From contig CADCSX010000023.1 in NCBI GenBank assembly GCA_902805475.1, positions 186,001 through 250,000 on the forward strand: a stretch of 64,000 nt of DNA. The letters are read 5' to 3'. The stretch's first letter is position 1; every line of letters begins with the position of its first letter. Positions 36,485 through 48,146 of the stretch are shown piece by piece. Origin of the DNA: Entonaema liquescens. Taxonomy: Eukaryota > Ascomycota > Sordariomycetes > Xylariales > Xylariaceae. Below the pieces are notes generated by a model. The model searched no databases. It saw only the letters and a list, made by a program, of their open reading frames with translations, and was not told the DNA's origin. Made by a program: the position numbers and the translations under genes.

Positions 36485-37267
36485 TTTTTATGGATTGTTA
36501 TGGTGGTGACAGAACTCCGTTTATGAATTTAATAAGGTACTGGCAAGGAACGGGTTTTCGCATGTATGAATTGGTAGGGTCGGTATGATACGTTAAGGTA
36601 TTCCGGATATTAGGTATCGGATCGATTATGAGATTCCTCAACTTGCTTGTGGGGTTGAGTAAGAGGGAGACCAATCTGGAAGATTAGGTACCTAGATATG
36701 GCAACATGTCTGCTAACGAGATAAACATATGATAATGATAATGAAAATGAAATAAAGTACGAATGAACATGATATCTATATTTTGAGATAATTATCTGAA
36801 ACTTGTTTGGTTCGTTTGTTGGGTTGTTGGGTTGTCTGTTCGGTTGGCCTGCAGAAGCAGTGAATAGTATCACGATATAAATATGTAATATCACGATAAT
36901 GAAAAGGGACAGAGTAGTTATCATAAAATCAAAGGACACCAAGTGCCCCAGTTCCATTAGGCTTAACTTGAACCGACTTGCAAAACCCGTCGGCCTCTCT
37001 GTCCTGTCCTATCTATCTCGGCTACCTCGTGATGTGCATCTCTTCCGAAGAGAGAAAGAGGAAGAGAGAGAGAAGTATCGTATATACAGCTTTAAATGTG
37101 ATCGCAATAAGCCAGCAAGCCACCTAGGCCTATGCAACTCCCCCCAACCTCGATCCCGCCCCATTCCCATTTATCAATTCATGCCTTGCCGCCGCCCTTG
37201 TTTAGTTTGTATTTTTTTCTTCTTCTCATTGTTATTGCTTGCATCATCCCTCCGCCTTCTCGTTTAT
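36485..37267. other. Convergent intergenic region
   Basis: 3' flanks of the RdRP and DUF1479 genes. It has GGTTGT/TTGTTGGGTTG runs near 36810-36850 and CT-rich tracts. No gene is seen. Confidence 0.5.
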
Positions 37268-39594
37268 TTATTTCTCTCTATCCTTCCCCTTGTCTCTATC
37301 CTTATCCCGATCCGAGTTTTCCTGCTCCCTATTACCCCTATCCCGCTCTCGCTCACGCTCCCTCTCCTTCTCACCCCTGTCACGACCGGCTGGTGCGGGA
37401 CTGCTGGCGCGCGTCGGCATGTAGAAGTCGTATCGGTCTGGGAACAGGATGATGTTGGCTAGACGCACGACTTCGGCTTCCGCGTGCGTGCTGCTGCTCG
37501 TGCTGCTGCTCCGGCTGTCCCGGCTGCTGCTCCTGCTCGGCGCGTCGACGTCCATTTCTACGTCCGCGTTCCGCTTCTCCTTTGGAGGTACGTGCTTGTG
37601 ATGGTGATGGTGGTGGTTGCTGTTACTTCTACTGCTGCTGCTGCCTTTCGTGCTGCCGCTGTTGCTACTGCTGGCGAGGTTCCACGGCGCCAGTCCCATC
37701 GCTTGTAAGCCCTCCTCCCCACCTACTTCCCGGATGTCTTTCTCCCCGAGACGCCCGGTGTGCGGCGCTTCGCTGCCGAGGCCCGTGCCCGTGGAGTCGA
37801 AATCGGGACCTGGGTGGCCGCGGAGGAAGGCCTTGCGCTGGCGCGCGAGGAATAATGCGTTGGTTTGGGTGAGTGGCGCTGCGGGCGTGTAGACTAGCAT
37901 AGACGTCGTGTCGCCGGCCCCAGTCTCGCTAGAGGATGTCTGCGGCCGGCCGGTGGAGCGGTAGTTGGTGTTGGAGAATTGGTACGCTTGGTCGGGATGC
38001 CAGATTATGTAGTCGCCGGCCTGTAGCGTAGGCGGCGTCACGAGGCTCTTGTCGAGCTGCAGGTGCGGGTGCCACGCCGCTGTCACACGTTGCGCGTGGC
38101 CGGGGACTGCGCCGTGTATTATCGTCGACTGGTCCTTGTCCAGGGCCCAGTTCGACGCATCGAGGTACGCATTCCACTCTTCTTCGCCGGCGCCCTGTGG
38201 AGGCGGTCCCTTCTTTGGTGAAAAGAAGGGTCGCAGAAGAAAGTAAGCTGTTGATAGCTTGGGCGAAGGCAGCAGTCGAATCATCCCCGGCTCGACCACC
38301 GTCAGCGCGAGAATGCCTTGGAAGAGACGCAGCATCGAACATGCGCCTGCGCCGTTGTATAGATCGGACGTGGCGTTGATACGTCCCGCCGGGTCCCACG
38401 CGTCGTAGGATTCCCAATCGCCCTTGAACACGGCGTCGTAGAGACCGCCGCGTCCGTAGCCGTCCTGCTCCCAACGCTCCAGACTGCCGTTATCGATCTG
38501 GGCGATCTGCGCGGAGGACGTGGCGGCGGCGGCGGCGATCAGGGAGTCCTCGTGGGTGGCGGCGAGAGCGCCGTTGACGGTGAGGTGGCCGTTGGACACG
38601 GACTCTATGCGGATGCGGTCCGCGTACGTGATGGGGAACCTCGTGGCGAGGCGGTCGTCGTTGTTCGCGTTCCAGAGCGACATGGCGAAGCGCTGGGCCT
38701 GCAGGACGTTGGGGTGCGCGCGCGAGCGCACCTGCGCGGGCGTCCAGAAGAAGTCGAAGCAGGTCGGGTCCTGCGCGGGCGGCGGCTTGTACTCGTGCTT
38801 CGTCTCGAGGTACTTCTTGGTCTCCTCGACCCACGAGCTCGCGTCGGCCGAGGGCACGACGCCTTTTATCACGCCGATGCCGTGGCGCTTGAGCTGCTCG
38901 CCGAACGGCGCGACCTTCGCGGCGTCGTCCATGTCGGCGAAGTCAATCGACGGGATCAGCCCGGAGCCGTGCTCCTCGATGTACTTGATCTCCTCGCGCA
39001 GGGCGGCCAGGAGTCTGCCCCAGGATGCTTCGAGCGCGGACTCGTGGCCTGCGACGAGGCGCTTTTCAGACTGCCGAATCGTGAAGGTAGAGGCACTGGC
39101 TGTGTGCCGTAAAAAGATAATACGGGAGGCTCCATGCTCTTGGTAAAAGGCCTCTGCCTACTTTTTGAATTCCTGCCTTCTTTATGATCGCCGTTTCTCG
39201 TTCTTTTTATTCCGATTACTCCTATTTGTGGTGGAAATGATATTGTATTACTTATTCCTGAAGTTTTTGGTGGTTTTGATAGTGGTGGTGCTGTTGTTAT
39301 TTTTGTTGTCGTCGTCGTCGTCGAGATCGTTGTCGCTGTTGCTGTCGCCGTCGACGTTGAAGAAGAAGATGTATTAGTGATGTTGTTAGTGGTGGGTTTA
39401 GTCGACGCCATTGTAACAGCACTACTACTTGGAGTTGTGCTGCTGGTCCCTGTCACTGTTCCTGTTCCAGTCCCAGTCCCAGTCCCAGTCCCAGCTCCAG
39501 CTCCAGCGGCGGTAGCGGTAGCAGCAGCCATTGCGCTCTCGAATTGTGAGGGGAGTGCAGCGGCTGTGCGCTGTACCACATCTACGTTGGACAT
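37268..39594 (-). CDS. DUF1479 family protein (frame interrupted)
   Basis: DUF1479 proteins (YbiU-like) have a double-stranded beta-helix fold thought to be Fe(II)/2-oxoglutarate oxygenase-related; the substrate is unknown. The core is clear: EEIKYIEEHGSGLIPSIDF, FGEQLKRHGIGVIKGVVP, CFDFFWTPAQVRSRAHPN, LRLFQGILALTVVEPGM and GDYIIWHPDQAYQFSN. It ends with a His run and an Arg/Glu/Asp-rich tail. The upstream frame (start at 39594, Gly/Thr-rich repeats, then PLPSRFGSLK) and the core frame differ. One extra A in the A4 run (T4 at 39063-39066 on the plus strand) would read SLKKRLVAGHESALEASWGR. The true start in the low-complexity N-terminus is uncertain. Antisense open frames at 38520-39146 are shadows. 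Confidence 0.78.
39463..39500 (-). repeat. Hexamer repeat coding Gly-Thr/Gly-Ala
   Basis: Tandem GGGACT/GGAGCT units on the minus strand encode alternating Gly-Thr and Gly-Ala in the N-terminal extension of the DUF1479 gene. This is likely a polymorphic coding minisatellite. Confidence 0.75.
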
Positions 39595-42500
39595 GCTGCT
39601 CTACCTCTTTTCCTTTTTTTTTTCTCCTTATGCCCTTATGCCCTTTTACCTGGTATGTGCCCCCGTGTCTTGTGATCCCTCTGTCCCTTCAATGTGCTGT
39701 GACTCGGCCATTCAGATTCCGTTTTCTCTCATCACCCACCTTTGGTGCCGCGGGGTCGAGCAGGGACTAAATACTCTCCTTCACTGGTCTACTACTAATG
39801 TAATGTATATGTAGGTATGTATGTATGTATGTATGTATGTATGTATGTATATATGTATATATGTATGTATCTTTGCTAAAGGGAAAAGCTTTAAACCAGG
39901 TTAAAGAATACCCTTCTTACCCTTCTTACCCTTACAACTCTAACCCCATGTCGGACTTGGCTGCCCCTCGTTTCTCCCACCATCGTCAGGGGTCTTCTCC
40001 CATGCGGCAGCCCGGCCCGAACAGGCATGGATGCGGCGTACTCTTTTAGATTGACGAGACGGCACGTAGCTCCGCAGGTCCCAGCTTGGGCCAATATCGT
40101 TCCAGGCTTCTAGCATAGGCCTAGCCCACCCCAGATACTTTTTATTCTTCGACGGTCCGCCTCACTTGAAGCTAATGCTTAGTCGATCAAGAGCTGACAC
40201 TGATGGGGATGAATGGATTAACAAACCGCAAACCGACACGCCTAGATAGATTATCACTAGGATCCCTCCTTGGGAAACAAGCGTATATGTCGCTAACATC
40301 AAAACGGGGAGAAAGAAAAAAAAAACCTGGGGGCCACATTTTCGTCTTCTTCTTCCAGACCACTCCGAGTCTCCGAAGCCACTACTATAAACTTGTAGAG
40401 TCTATTCCGTCCACGGCAACCGTCAATCCCTATCGGTGGCTTTCTATTGGTTGGGTTTTCAAAAACAACTGGGAAATTTCCCGTCGAATCTCATCCGGTT
40501 CATCTACTTTGCATGATCCATCCAGTCCATCCAAGATGAGCTTTTGCTAAGCCATGTCCCGAAGCGATCCATTAAGGAAAGAGAATCGCGAACTTACCAA
40601 GACGGGACAGAATTCTTCCTCCTTACCTTACCTTGATAACATTAATACCTTACTACCTTAAGTACCCTCTCATCCTCGACAAATATTTATCGCGAGCTCG
40701 CAAGAGAGTTCTACCGGACCACGGGCCACGTGCCGTTCGCCACCCAGGTTAGAGATATTTTACCCCGAAACATCCCCTGTAAAAGACGGGACGTGTCTAT
40801 ACGTGGTCCTTGTAAAGTCGTCACGAAGAGATCACAAGCAAATAGAGAATGCTTATCGTTTCCCCGGAGCGGGAGCCTCGACATGGGCCTGTGGTTTTTT
40901 TTTTTTTTTCTTTCTTTCTATTTAGTCCCAGCCGCGTAACCCAACCCTAAAGCAGCTTTGGATCCCGGTTTTTCAGTTTTTTACAAGTACCCAAATCTAG
41001 TAATCATATCGCAGGAAACGCTACGGGTAAGCTAAGCTGCGGAAAGCAGGGCGACTCTGCCAGGGCTTCCGACCTGCTGGGTCGTGGGTAACGTTACGAA
41101 GTTCGCACTTCTCCGTATACAGATCTCTCTTAGTGTTTTATAACCCGAATACGCAACAAGTCACCTGCAGTTATAGTGACGCCGAGAGATCTTTTCCGTA
41201 GTCGTATACAGCTAAGCACGATGCGAGGCGACATTCTAGAAGCTCTCGACGAACGTCGCACTGATGGGAAAGGCGTCACGCAGTTTTCAGTCTTGGAATC
41301 TGCGAGACATTTCGCAGCGGCTTGGTAAGAATATCGCTAGCTTACAAAACAATCGTCGGGTCTGTCGACGGTTGGGTGAAGTACACACATAGGTATCTAC
41401 ACATGCAGGTATCCATCCAAATCCTTCTCACCAAACGGCGCGTATGTTTAGCCATGAGACAACAAAAAGCCGACATCACGTTGATTGATTTACGTAGGTA
41501 TTTGTAATACTATTATGAGCATGGAGCATCTAAGCATACCTACACATAATAATATCTCGAGCGGAATGATGTCCAGCACCAGCACGCTGTATTGCCGATC
41601 AAAGAGGCGAACTATACAACTTACAAGGAGATAAGCTATACTTAAATCCACCAGTTCGAGATGTAATATATCCGCTCGCACCCAAAGCAACACTACTATC
41701 GACTCCATATGATTTTCATTAGTCTCATCCATCCCACGGGAAGTCTGACGCACTGCAGCCCGAAGGAACTACTTGTAGATGCTGCTGCATATGTATCAAT
41801 GACAGGGTGTCACACTCCTAAGCGGCTGCGAGTCTGCAGTCCCATACTACCAGACCGGGAGCCTGGATATTTCACGAGAAGTTGCGAGTGAAGCGTGGAT
41901 GGGAGGATAGAGATAGAAAAGAACGAGTAGATATGGCGTTATTCGGTACGAACGACGTGGGGGTTTTGAGATCAGCTCACCAGAAAACAATTTGCAGAAT
42001 GGGCTCGTACATATAGGACGCAACCCTAACGGCTGCCGGGAGGAGTTGCATGAGATGGCTCTATGCTATGGAGACTCCGCCTGGCTTGCGTCATCGCGAA
42101 GCTATCCGTATGCGGCAACGCCCCAACCCACCTCCTTCCGTCGTGCCGGCGGCGTGAGCCATCCTCGCCAAGGTGGGGGTCAAGTCTCCGGGGGATCCTG
42201 ATATATTTTCGGAACACCTTTCCTGCGTTTGCGTTTCTCACGTGTTTCGCCAACGGTCTTCCTTCAAACCTACCCATTATATTCGTCGTAAGAAGCTAGT
42301 ACCTACGGCTCGCTTCGATGATTCACGGCTGAATAATGCTGTTTCATGAAACTATCGTGAGCTTTGGGATCTGGAAGTAATTCCACCAATGCGAGAATAC
42401 GGGGGGATACCCACGTCAGGAGCTAAGTAGGGAAAACATGTCGCTTAGCTGAGGGTATACTACCTTGTTATCCCAGCGATCGATAGGCTAATGAGGAACG

Positions 42501-43385
42501 AAACTCTGAAAAGACATCGTACTACCAATGCTAGTAGACATGTTGGAAAATAATAATAGTTTGCTAGACTCGTCTATCGCTTCTCAGCCTATGACGTTTC
42601 GAAATACCTCGCATTAGCCCCTAACCTAGGAGCGAGGGTCGAGAATGTTCGATGATCGCCTACGCCTAGGTGTGTAAGATATACTAAAATATGATATCTG
42701 AGTAGTTCCCTGTAATACCTAACCTATTTTATCATGACCCTGTTACAAAAAGGACGTCTGATCTTATAATAACCTTAATATTATAAGTCCTGTGTGTTAT
42801 AATGTAAGCTCGTTAGCTAAAGCACATAATAGGCGAGTAGTATACCATATGTGATTCGTGGAATTATGTGTAATGCCTTTTGTCACCTTTGTCAAGTAGG
42901 TAGTATTTCTATGTCAGACATGAGTATCTAGTCACGCCTTTCTATGTTTTCTGCTAACTATATACTGATAAATACGTTGGAAGTTTTGAAGTTCCTATGT
43001 TATTGACTCCAAAATATTAACACGATTATCGTGAATTCAATATATAGATATACTTCTAACTCGCCTAGTATCATATATATATAGAAGCTGCGAGTAGGTA
43101 GGTACTTGATAAATATGATTGAAAGCAGAATGGCAAGTATTATACTCCAAGACAAATCTGACAGTTGCTACATTTATGTCATATGTCGTGGAACTGCTCG
43201 GTTACATAGGGAGACACCAACGCACCCGTTCAATGAGCACGATCAGCTCACCCCATCAGAAGTTATATCATTCGACAACATAGACAGCTTATATTAAAAG
43301 CTATTCATAGCTGCTGTGACAGCTAGTATTCCACTGAGTAGATGCGTAGCTCTCCACCAAGGTAGCTTTCTACCTTGGCGCCGTG
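39595..43385. other. 3.8-kb gene-free region
   Basis: No convincing coding region. It contains a GTAT microsatellite (39814-39870), an A-rich tract near 40315, a T run near 40900 and a GC-richer patch at 42000-42250 without a recognised frame. Open frames here are below 120 codons and unlike known proteins. I could not identify a tRNA or other RNA gene. Confidence 0.5.
39814..39870 (+). repeat. GTAT microsatellite
   Basis: About a dozen GTAT units with a few ATAT interruptions, just upstream of the DUF1479 gene. Confidence 0.95.
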
Positions 43386-45041
43386 CTACAAAACAAGTAC
43401 CGAGATAGCTACAGAGCAGTCCAGACCCTCACAAGAACCCCTCCACAGCTTCCCAGAAAGCTCGGGGTTTTCGTACATGGGAAGATGACCTGCCTCTGGT
43501 ACGATAGCTAGCTCAGTGCCATCTTTCCCGAGAAGACCCTTGAAACCCTCCATGGCCTTGACCAGAGCCCCGTTTCCATCTCCCTCGCCGACAACTAGCA
43601 GAGCCGGGACCTTGCACTCTTTCATCTGGGCTTTCATGTCGTAGTCCCAGAGAGCCTGGCATCCGTACCTGAAGCCTTCGAGACTATTTTCCGCAATCAT
43701 CCTTTCCATATTTCTCACGGTTAGTTCTTTCTCCATCGTGACCGGGTGGAACCAGCGCCGGACGGTTTGTCTTGCTAGTTCTCGAAAGCCCGGAGTGCCA
43801 TCTTCGAGCGGCGTCTCGGCGATAGAAATACGTTGCTTCCACGCTTCCGTATTTGCGGGACTAGATGCCACATTGAAGTCGCACGCGATGAGCCGCCCCA
43901 ACTTGTCCGGGTATTTCAGCGCGAACTTCAGCGCCGTTGCTCCGCCCATGGATACGCCGATCAGAGTATCTAGCTTAGGTATTCGCAGTGCAGATAGGAG
44001 GGTATTTAGATCGTCCGCCAGCATATCTAACGTAGCAGGAACAGGGGGAGAAGGGATGAAATGTCGACCGCGGAAGTCATAGCGCAGAATGCGATACTGT
44101 GGTCTCTCCTCCTTTAGGAAAGGTACGAAGGGATTCCACATGTTAAACGAGGTAAGCAGCGAGTTGCAAAACGCGATAACCGGCGCGTTAGGGTCAGGAT
44201 TACCTTCGAGCTTATAAGGAATCAGGAGCTTATCAGGAGTCGCCACATACGAGTGGATTGTTGACTCGGTGGCTGAGGTCTTCGTCTTGCTATCTGGAGA
44301 TGTGAACTGTGGCGTTGCGTGATCGAGTCGCGACAAGTTGAATAAATCGCGCGGCGCCGGCCCGAAGACGTAGAAGAGTTCGTACAGCCTTTGAGAATTT
44401 ACTGTAGCGTGGTTCTCTTGAATCCCATTCCACCCTAGAGGTGATGATGTAAGCAGATTATTCGCAGCTGCGCGCTCCGTCTTAGCAAACTCATGGAGGG
44501 CAATGAAGGAGACCGGCGAGCCAGACTCTAAGCTGGACGTTTTGAGGACTCGTGATCGTAGCCAACCGGTTAATTTTGACACCGATGATACGTGCTCCTT
44601 GAACCACATAGTGATTTCGCTCTCGGCATCTGCCGTGTCTTTAAGCTTAAACTCCAATGAGAGTAGGAGTATGCCTTCGGCCTCGTCGTCTGTTAACTGC
44701 TCGATCGGGACGAACAGCGGAGACTGCGTTACAGAGACGAGATCCCAGAAGTATCTCTTCACATCTACCTGACCAATAGTTTCAGCTTCTCGGGCAGATC
44801 TATTTTCGCGAAGAGACGTGTAAGTATTAGTCTCCAAGAGCGGCATAGACACGACGTCGTAGACGGCTAGAAACTCGGGCTCCTTTCCGTCTGCCGCCCG
44901 ATAACGGAGGCCGTTAGAAAATATCTGGGGAATCCTGAGCCTCGTCGGGCCATGCTCGTTATTGTACCACTCGTGAAACTGGTGTATTGACAGCCCTGGC
45001 CTGGGTTGCATGGTAACGTAGAGCATTCCGGGAGTGGCCAT
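43386..45041 (-). CDS. Alpha/beta hydrolase with EthD-like N-terminal region (3' end shifted)
   Basis: Single exon. The N-terminus has the ferredoxin-like (EthD/dimeric barrel) signature PGLSIHQFHEWYNNEHGPTR, and a second similar stretch may follow (GILLLSLEFKLKD). From about residue 270 it is an alpha/beta hydrolase like 3-oxoadipate enol-lactonases: VIAFCNSLLTSFNMWNPFVP, RILRYDFRGRH, nucleophile elbow IGVSMGG and catalytic His in PEAGHLPMYENPEL. After PEL the frame ends oddly at 43386. Adding one T at the T3 run (AAA at 43457-43459 on the plus strand) gives LFWEAVEGFL and a stop at 43429, the usual family ending. It is divergent from the MFS exporter gene; the substrate is unknown. Confidence 0.85.
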   Translation of the reverse strand: MATPGMLYVTMQPRPGLSIHQFHEWYNNEHGPTRLRIPQIFSNGLRYRAADGKEPEFLAVYDVVSMPLLETNTYTSLRENRSAREAETIGQVDVKRYFWDLVSVTQSPLFVPIEQLTDDEAEGILLLSLEFKLKDTADAESEITMWFKEHVSSVSKLTGWLRSRVLKTSSLESGSPVSFIALHEFAKTERAAANNLLTSSPLGWNGIQENHATVNSQRLYELFYVFGPAPRDLFNLSRLDHATPQFTSPDSKTKTSATESTIHSYVATPDKLLIPYKLEGNPDPNAPVIAFCNSLLTSFNMWNPFVPFLKEERPQYRILRYDFRGRHFIPSPPVPATLDMLADDLNTLLSALRIPKLDTLIGVSMGGATALKFALKYPDKLGRLIACDFNVASSPANTEAWKQRISIAETPLEDGTPGFRELARQTVRRWFHPVTMEKELTVRNMERMIAENSLEGFRYGCQALWDYDMKAQMKECKVPALLVVGEGDGNGALVKAMEGFKGLLGKDGTELAIVPEAGHLPMYENPELSGKLWRGSCEGLDCSVAISVLVL

Positions 45042-45930
45042 GGCGTCTGATAGGGGTGAGCTTAGGTATGCAATAATAAGGATAATACTAACCCGAGATA
45101 TTATATGTAATATAAGATTATCCGTACTTACAAGAAAACCTATGCGATAATCGGAGAGCTAAGTATTTTCGGTACTTGTCTCGATTTTAATTTCAAGACC
45201 TAATCTTTTCAACCTTAATCGCGAACTCAGTTCACAACAAGATAAATGAATCAGTAGTAACCCGTCGTTCGTCTAAACGACGAACCGTTCTCGAAGTTTG
45301 CCAAGTTACGCGCGCATACATAGCGACAGGACACCACCTTCGGCAGAGCCTCAAAAGGCGAACCTAAATGTACGGCAATGCCATCGGCAAATATGACCGG
45401 CTAAGTGGAGAGAACGTCATCCGTATGGATTATCGTGACCCCGAATCTAGTGCATACCTTACGCATCTTTACTTGACATCTTAAATAGCTGAGCTTAAGA
45501 CCTGGCTACCTGCACAACGGGCTTGGCCAATATCATTCTGCTTCGCCTTTCTGGTTATCATATCCCGAGCTCACACGCTCGTGCTCGAAGGGTTTCACGG
45601 GACGGCAAGTTCTTATAAATCCTTGAAAAGGTTTTTATCGGTAGTTCGCTGCAACGGCGATGAGTATAGCTCGAGTTAATCTGGATGAGTACCGATTATT
45701 CGCACCAAGTAAAGGAGACTACGAACATGTAGAACTGGTCACTTGCGCGTAAATGTTCGAGGATAACGTCTTGCCTTATGCAATATGTGAATATCTCATA
45801 CAATGCTGGCAAGCATTACATGCATATCAGATTACAGAGAAAGGAGTTCCTAGCGGCGAAGAGAGGAAGTGTATGAAGGTATGGACGTAGGTTATAATTG
45901 TGCTTATACGATAGACGGACGATTATAACT

Positions 45931-45942
45931 TTCCGAGCGGAA
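45931..45942. promoter_or_regulatory. CCG-N2-CGG palindrome (candidate Zn2Cys6 site)
   Basis: TTCCGAGCGGAA has TTCCG and CGGAA half-sites around a 2-base spacer, about 420 bp before the exporter ATG. Confidence 0.45.
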
Positions 45943-46120
45943 GGATTATCACATACCTCTAGCATGATTTCGGTAGGACTAAGATCAAGAAAACTTCCGA
46001 CCTAGAAATCACCGAAATGTGAAATAGTCAGCTTTCACATTCTCCTACTAGCTAACTACCCCTAATACAGCTGACATTCTTTCCTAGGGTCTTGAGATAG
46101 TGCGGCGATCTAGCAAGGAA

Positions 46121-46162
46121 AACCTTCCGACGCGGCCGGCCAGGTTTGCAAAAACCTTCCGA
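46121..46162 (+). promoter_or_regulatory. Tandem AACCTTCCGA elements
   Basis: Two identical AACCTTCCGA decamers (46121-46130 and 46153-46162). The first runs into CGCGGCCGG, giving extra CGG half-sites. They lie 200-240 bp upstream of the exporter ATG. Confidence 0.5.
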
Positions 46163-46361
46163 ACAGAGCGATTTGGCCCCATAATAGCCTCATCCGCTCC
46201 GATGAATATCAAAATCTTCCGGTCAGAAGCGTTGAATCTTTCTTTTTTTCTGAGAACACATATTTCCCCTTTCTTTATAAGACGCCTCGGCGGCTATCGC
46301 TCATAGTCGTGAAAATGGGCGTGCCAGCATCTCAACCGACGGGAGTGCTGCATAAACTAGA

Positions 46362-48146
46362 ATGCAAAAAGACACAGCCGCAGCAGCTGACTTGAACCAC
46401 GGGGCTTCATCTCCGAGAACTGCAAATGCCAGTGCTGATACGCAGAATTCGAACATAGAAGACGTTCCCGATGAGAAACCCAAAAGAGACTTCCGGTTCT
46501 GGGCCATAATCTTTGCGCTCTGCACCGTCTCTTTGCTTTCCGCTGCCGAGAATACTGTAGTCGTTACTGCTCTACCTACGATCGTTGAGAAGCTTAACAT
46601 TGGACAAGACTACGTGTGGATTAGCAATGTCTTCTTCTTGACGAGGTAAGGAGATCTTGAGACGAACTGGTGAGATTCCGTAGTGCTAACAACTTTTCAA
46701 ATAAGCGCGGCTATCCAGCCTCTATGTGGGCAACTGTCAAATCTCTTCGGACGCCGGCGTCTCGCTCTATCTATTGTGGCTATCTATATCATAGGTAGCG
46801 GAATATGTGGCGGCGCTAGAAACTCAGCCATGCTAATCGCTGGTAGAGCAATCCAGGGAATGGGTTCGGGAGGTACGTTTTATCGAACTCATTTCGCTAC
46901 GTTCGAGTCTGACTGACGCTAATTAGGTATCAACATGATTATCGATATCATCGTATCAGATCTCGTCCCCTTAAGACAGCGCGGAAATTTCATCGCAATT
47001 ATCATAGCCATATATGGTATCGGGACGACTCTAGGACCATTCCTAGGCGGCGTAATTGTCGAAACCACGTCGTGGAGATGGGTGTTTTATATAAATTTGC
47101 CTATTGGCGGTTTAGCATTCGTACTTCTATTCTTATTCCTCCGCGTCAAGTGGGATAGGTCTACAACGGCTTGGGAAAAGATCCGACAAATCGACTATAT
47201 TGGCAATGGTATTCTAATTGCATCTACGGTGTCCATTTTGATTGCTTTGACATGGGCGGACGTGCTGTTTCCGTGGAAGTCGTGGCATATCCTTGTACCC
47301 CTAATGGTTGGGTTCGGCGGCCTTGTGCTATTTGTCGTATGGGAGGGTTTGCCATTTGTGGCCGAGCCAGTTATGCCCCCCCGTTTATTCAGCAATCGCA
47401 CTGCCGCTATCGTATATGTTATCTCTTTTCTGAACTCGGCAGAGAATTACTGGCAATTCTTTTTTATCCCGCTCTACTTCCAAGGTGTTCGACTATCTTC
47501 GCCGTCGCAGTCCGGCGTAGAGTTACTCGTATACAGTCTCGTCGGAATACCTGGAGCGGCTATGGCGTTGTTGATGCTTTCCAGATGGGGCCGCTACAAG
47601 ATCATTCACATCATCGGCTCTGCTATGTTCACCCTTGGTGTAGGACTCCTTAGCATCATGGATCAGAACACCAGCACGGCGGCTTGGATCTGGATCAACA
47701 TAGTAACAGCATTGGGGTCCAGCATGCTCACAAATACGCTACTCCCGGCTTTTCAGGCCTCGCTCAAGGAAGAGGACCAGGCGGCTGCAACGGCAAGCTG
47801 GAACTTCATCCGAAGCTTCGGGAATGTGTGGGGAGTTGCAATTGCGGCGGCTATCTTTAATAGCTTTACCGCATCGTACGCGTGGATGATCGAAGACTCT
47901 AGGGCTAGGACGCTGTTGACGTCAGGAAGCTCATACGCGAGTGCGACGAAAGCCTTTGTCGAGTCGTTCGAGGAGCCTGTGAGACAGCAGATTAGGACAG
48001 TCTTTACGCTATCACTTCGGAAGGTATTTCTGATTGGCGTACCGCTCTCCGGGTTTGTATTTCTCGCGGTGCTCTTCGAAAAGGAGATCAAGCTGAGAAC
48101 GGAGTTGAAGACTGAGTTTGGCCTCGAAGAACAAGGGACCCCTTAA
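46362..48146 (+). CDS. MFS drug/metabolite exporter, DHA2 (14-TM) type
   Basis: Plasma- or vacuolar-membrane proton antiporter predicted to export small toxic molecules. Exons 46362-46645, 46706-46872 and 46927-48146 give about 556 residues; both introns join in frame. A hydrophilic N-terminus is followed by TM1 with VVVTALPTIVEKL, the loop GQLSNLFGRRR (MFS motif A) and AGRAIQGMGSGG. The antiporter motif reads GIGTTLGPFLGG. Then come WRWVFYINLPIGG and many hydrophobic helices, with a long loop around TSGSSYASATKAF near the end as in 14-TM fungal exporters. The Zn2Cys6 gene lies 531 bp downstream on the same strand. The cargo is unknown. Confidence 0.9.

Larger units (their letters stand above)
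45042..46361. promoter_or_regulatory. Divergent promoter region with repeated CTTCCG sites
   Basis: 1.3 kb between hydrolase (minus) and MFS exporter (plus). The exporter-proximal half carries a CCG-N2-CGG palindrome (45931-45942) and further CTTCCG copies at 45994, 46124, 46156 and 46216. Such CGG-type sites are classical Zn2Cys6 targets, and a Zn2Cys6 gene follows the exporter. Regulation is inferred. Confidence 0.5.

Noticed and set aside
38490..39146. Several long plus- and minus-strand frames over the DUF1479 gene
   Set aside because: They are high-GC shadows of the DUF1479 coding frame, which carries the recognisable family motifs.
39595..43385. Possible tRNA or structured RNA genes in the large gap
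   Set aside because: No cloverleaf with a GTTCRA-type arm was recognised by eye; a covariance-model scan would be needed to exclude them.
46100..46306. 68-codon frame before the exporter
   Set aside because: It sits in the promoter with the CTTCCG repeats and has no similarity or splice link to the exporter.
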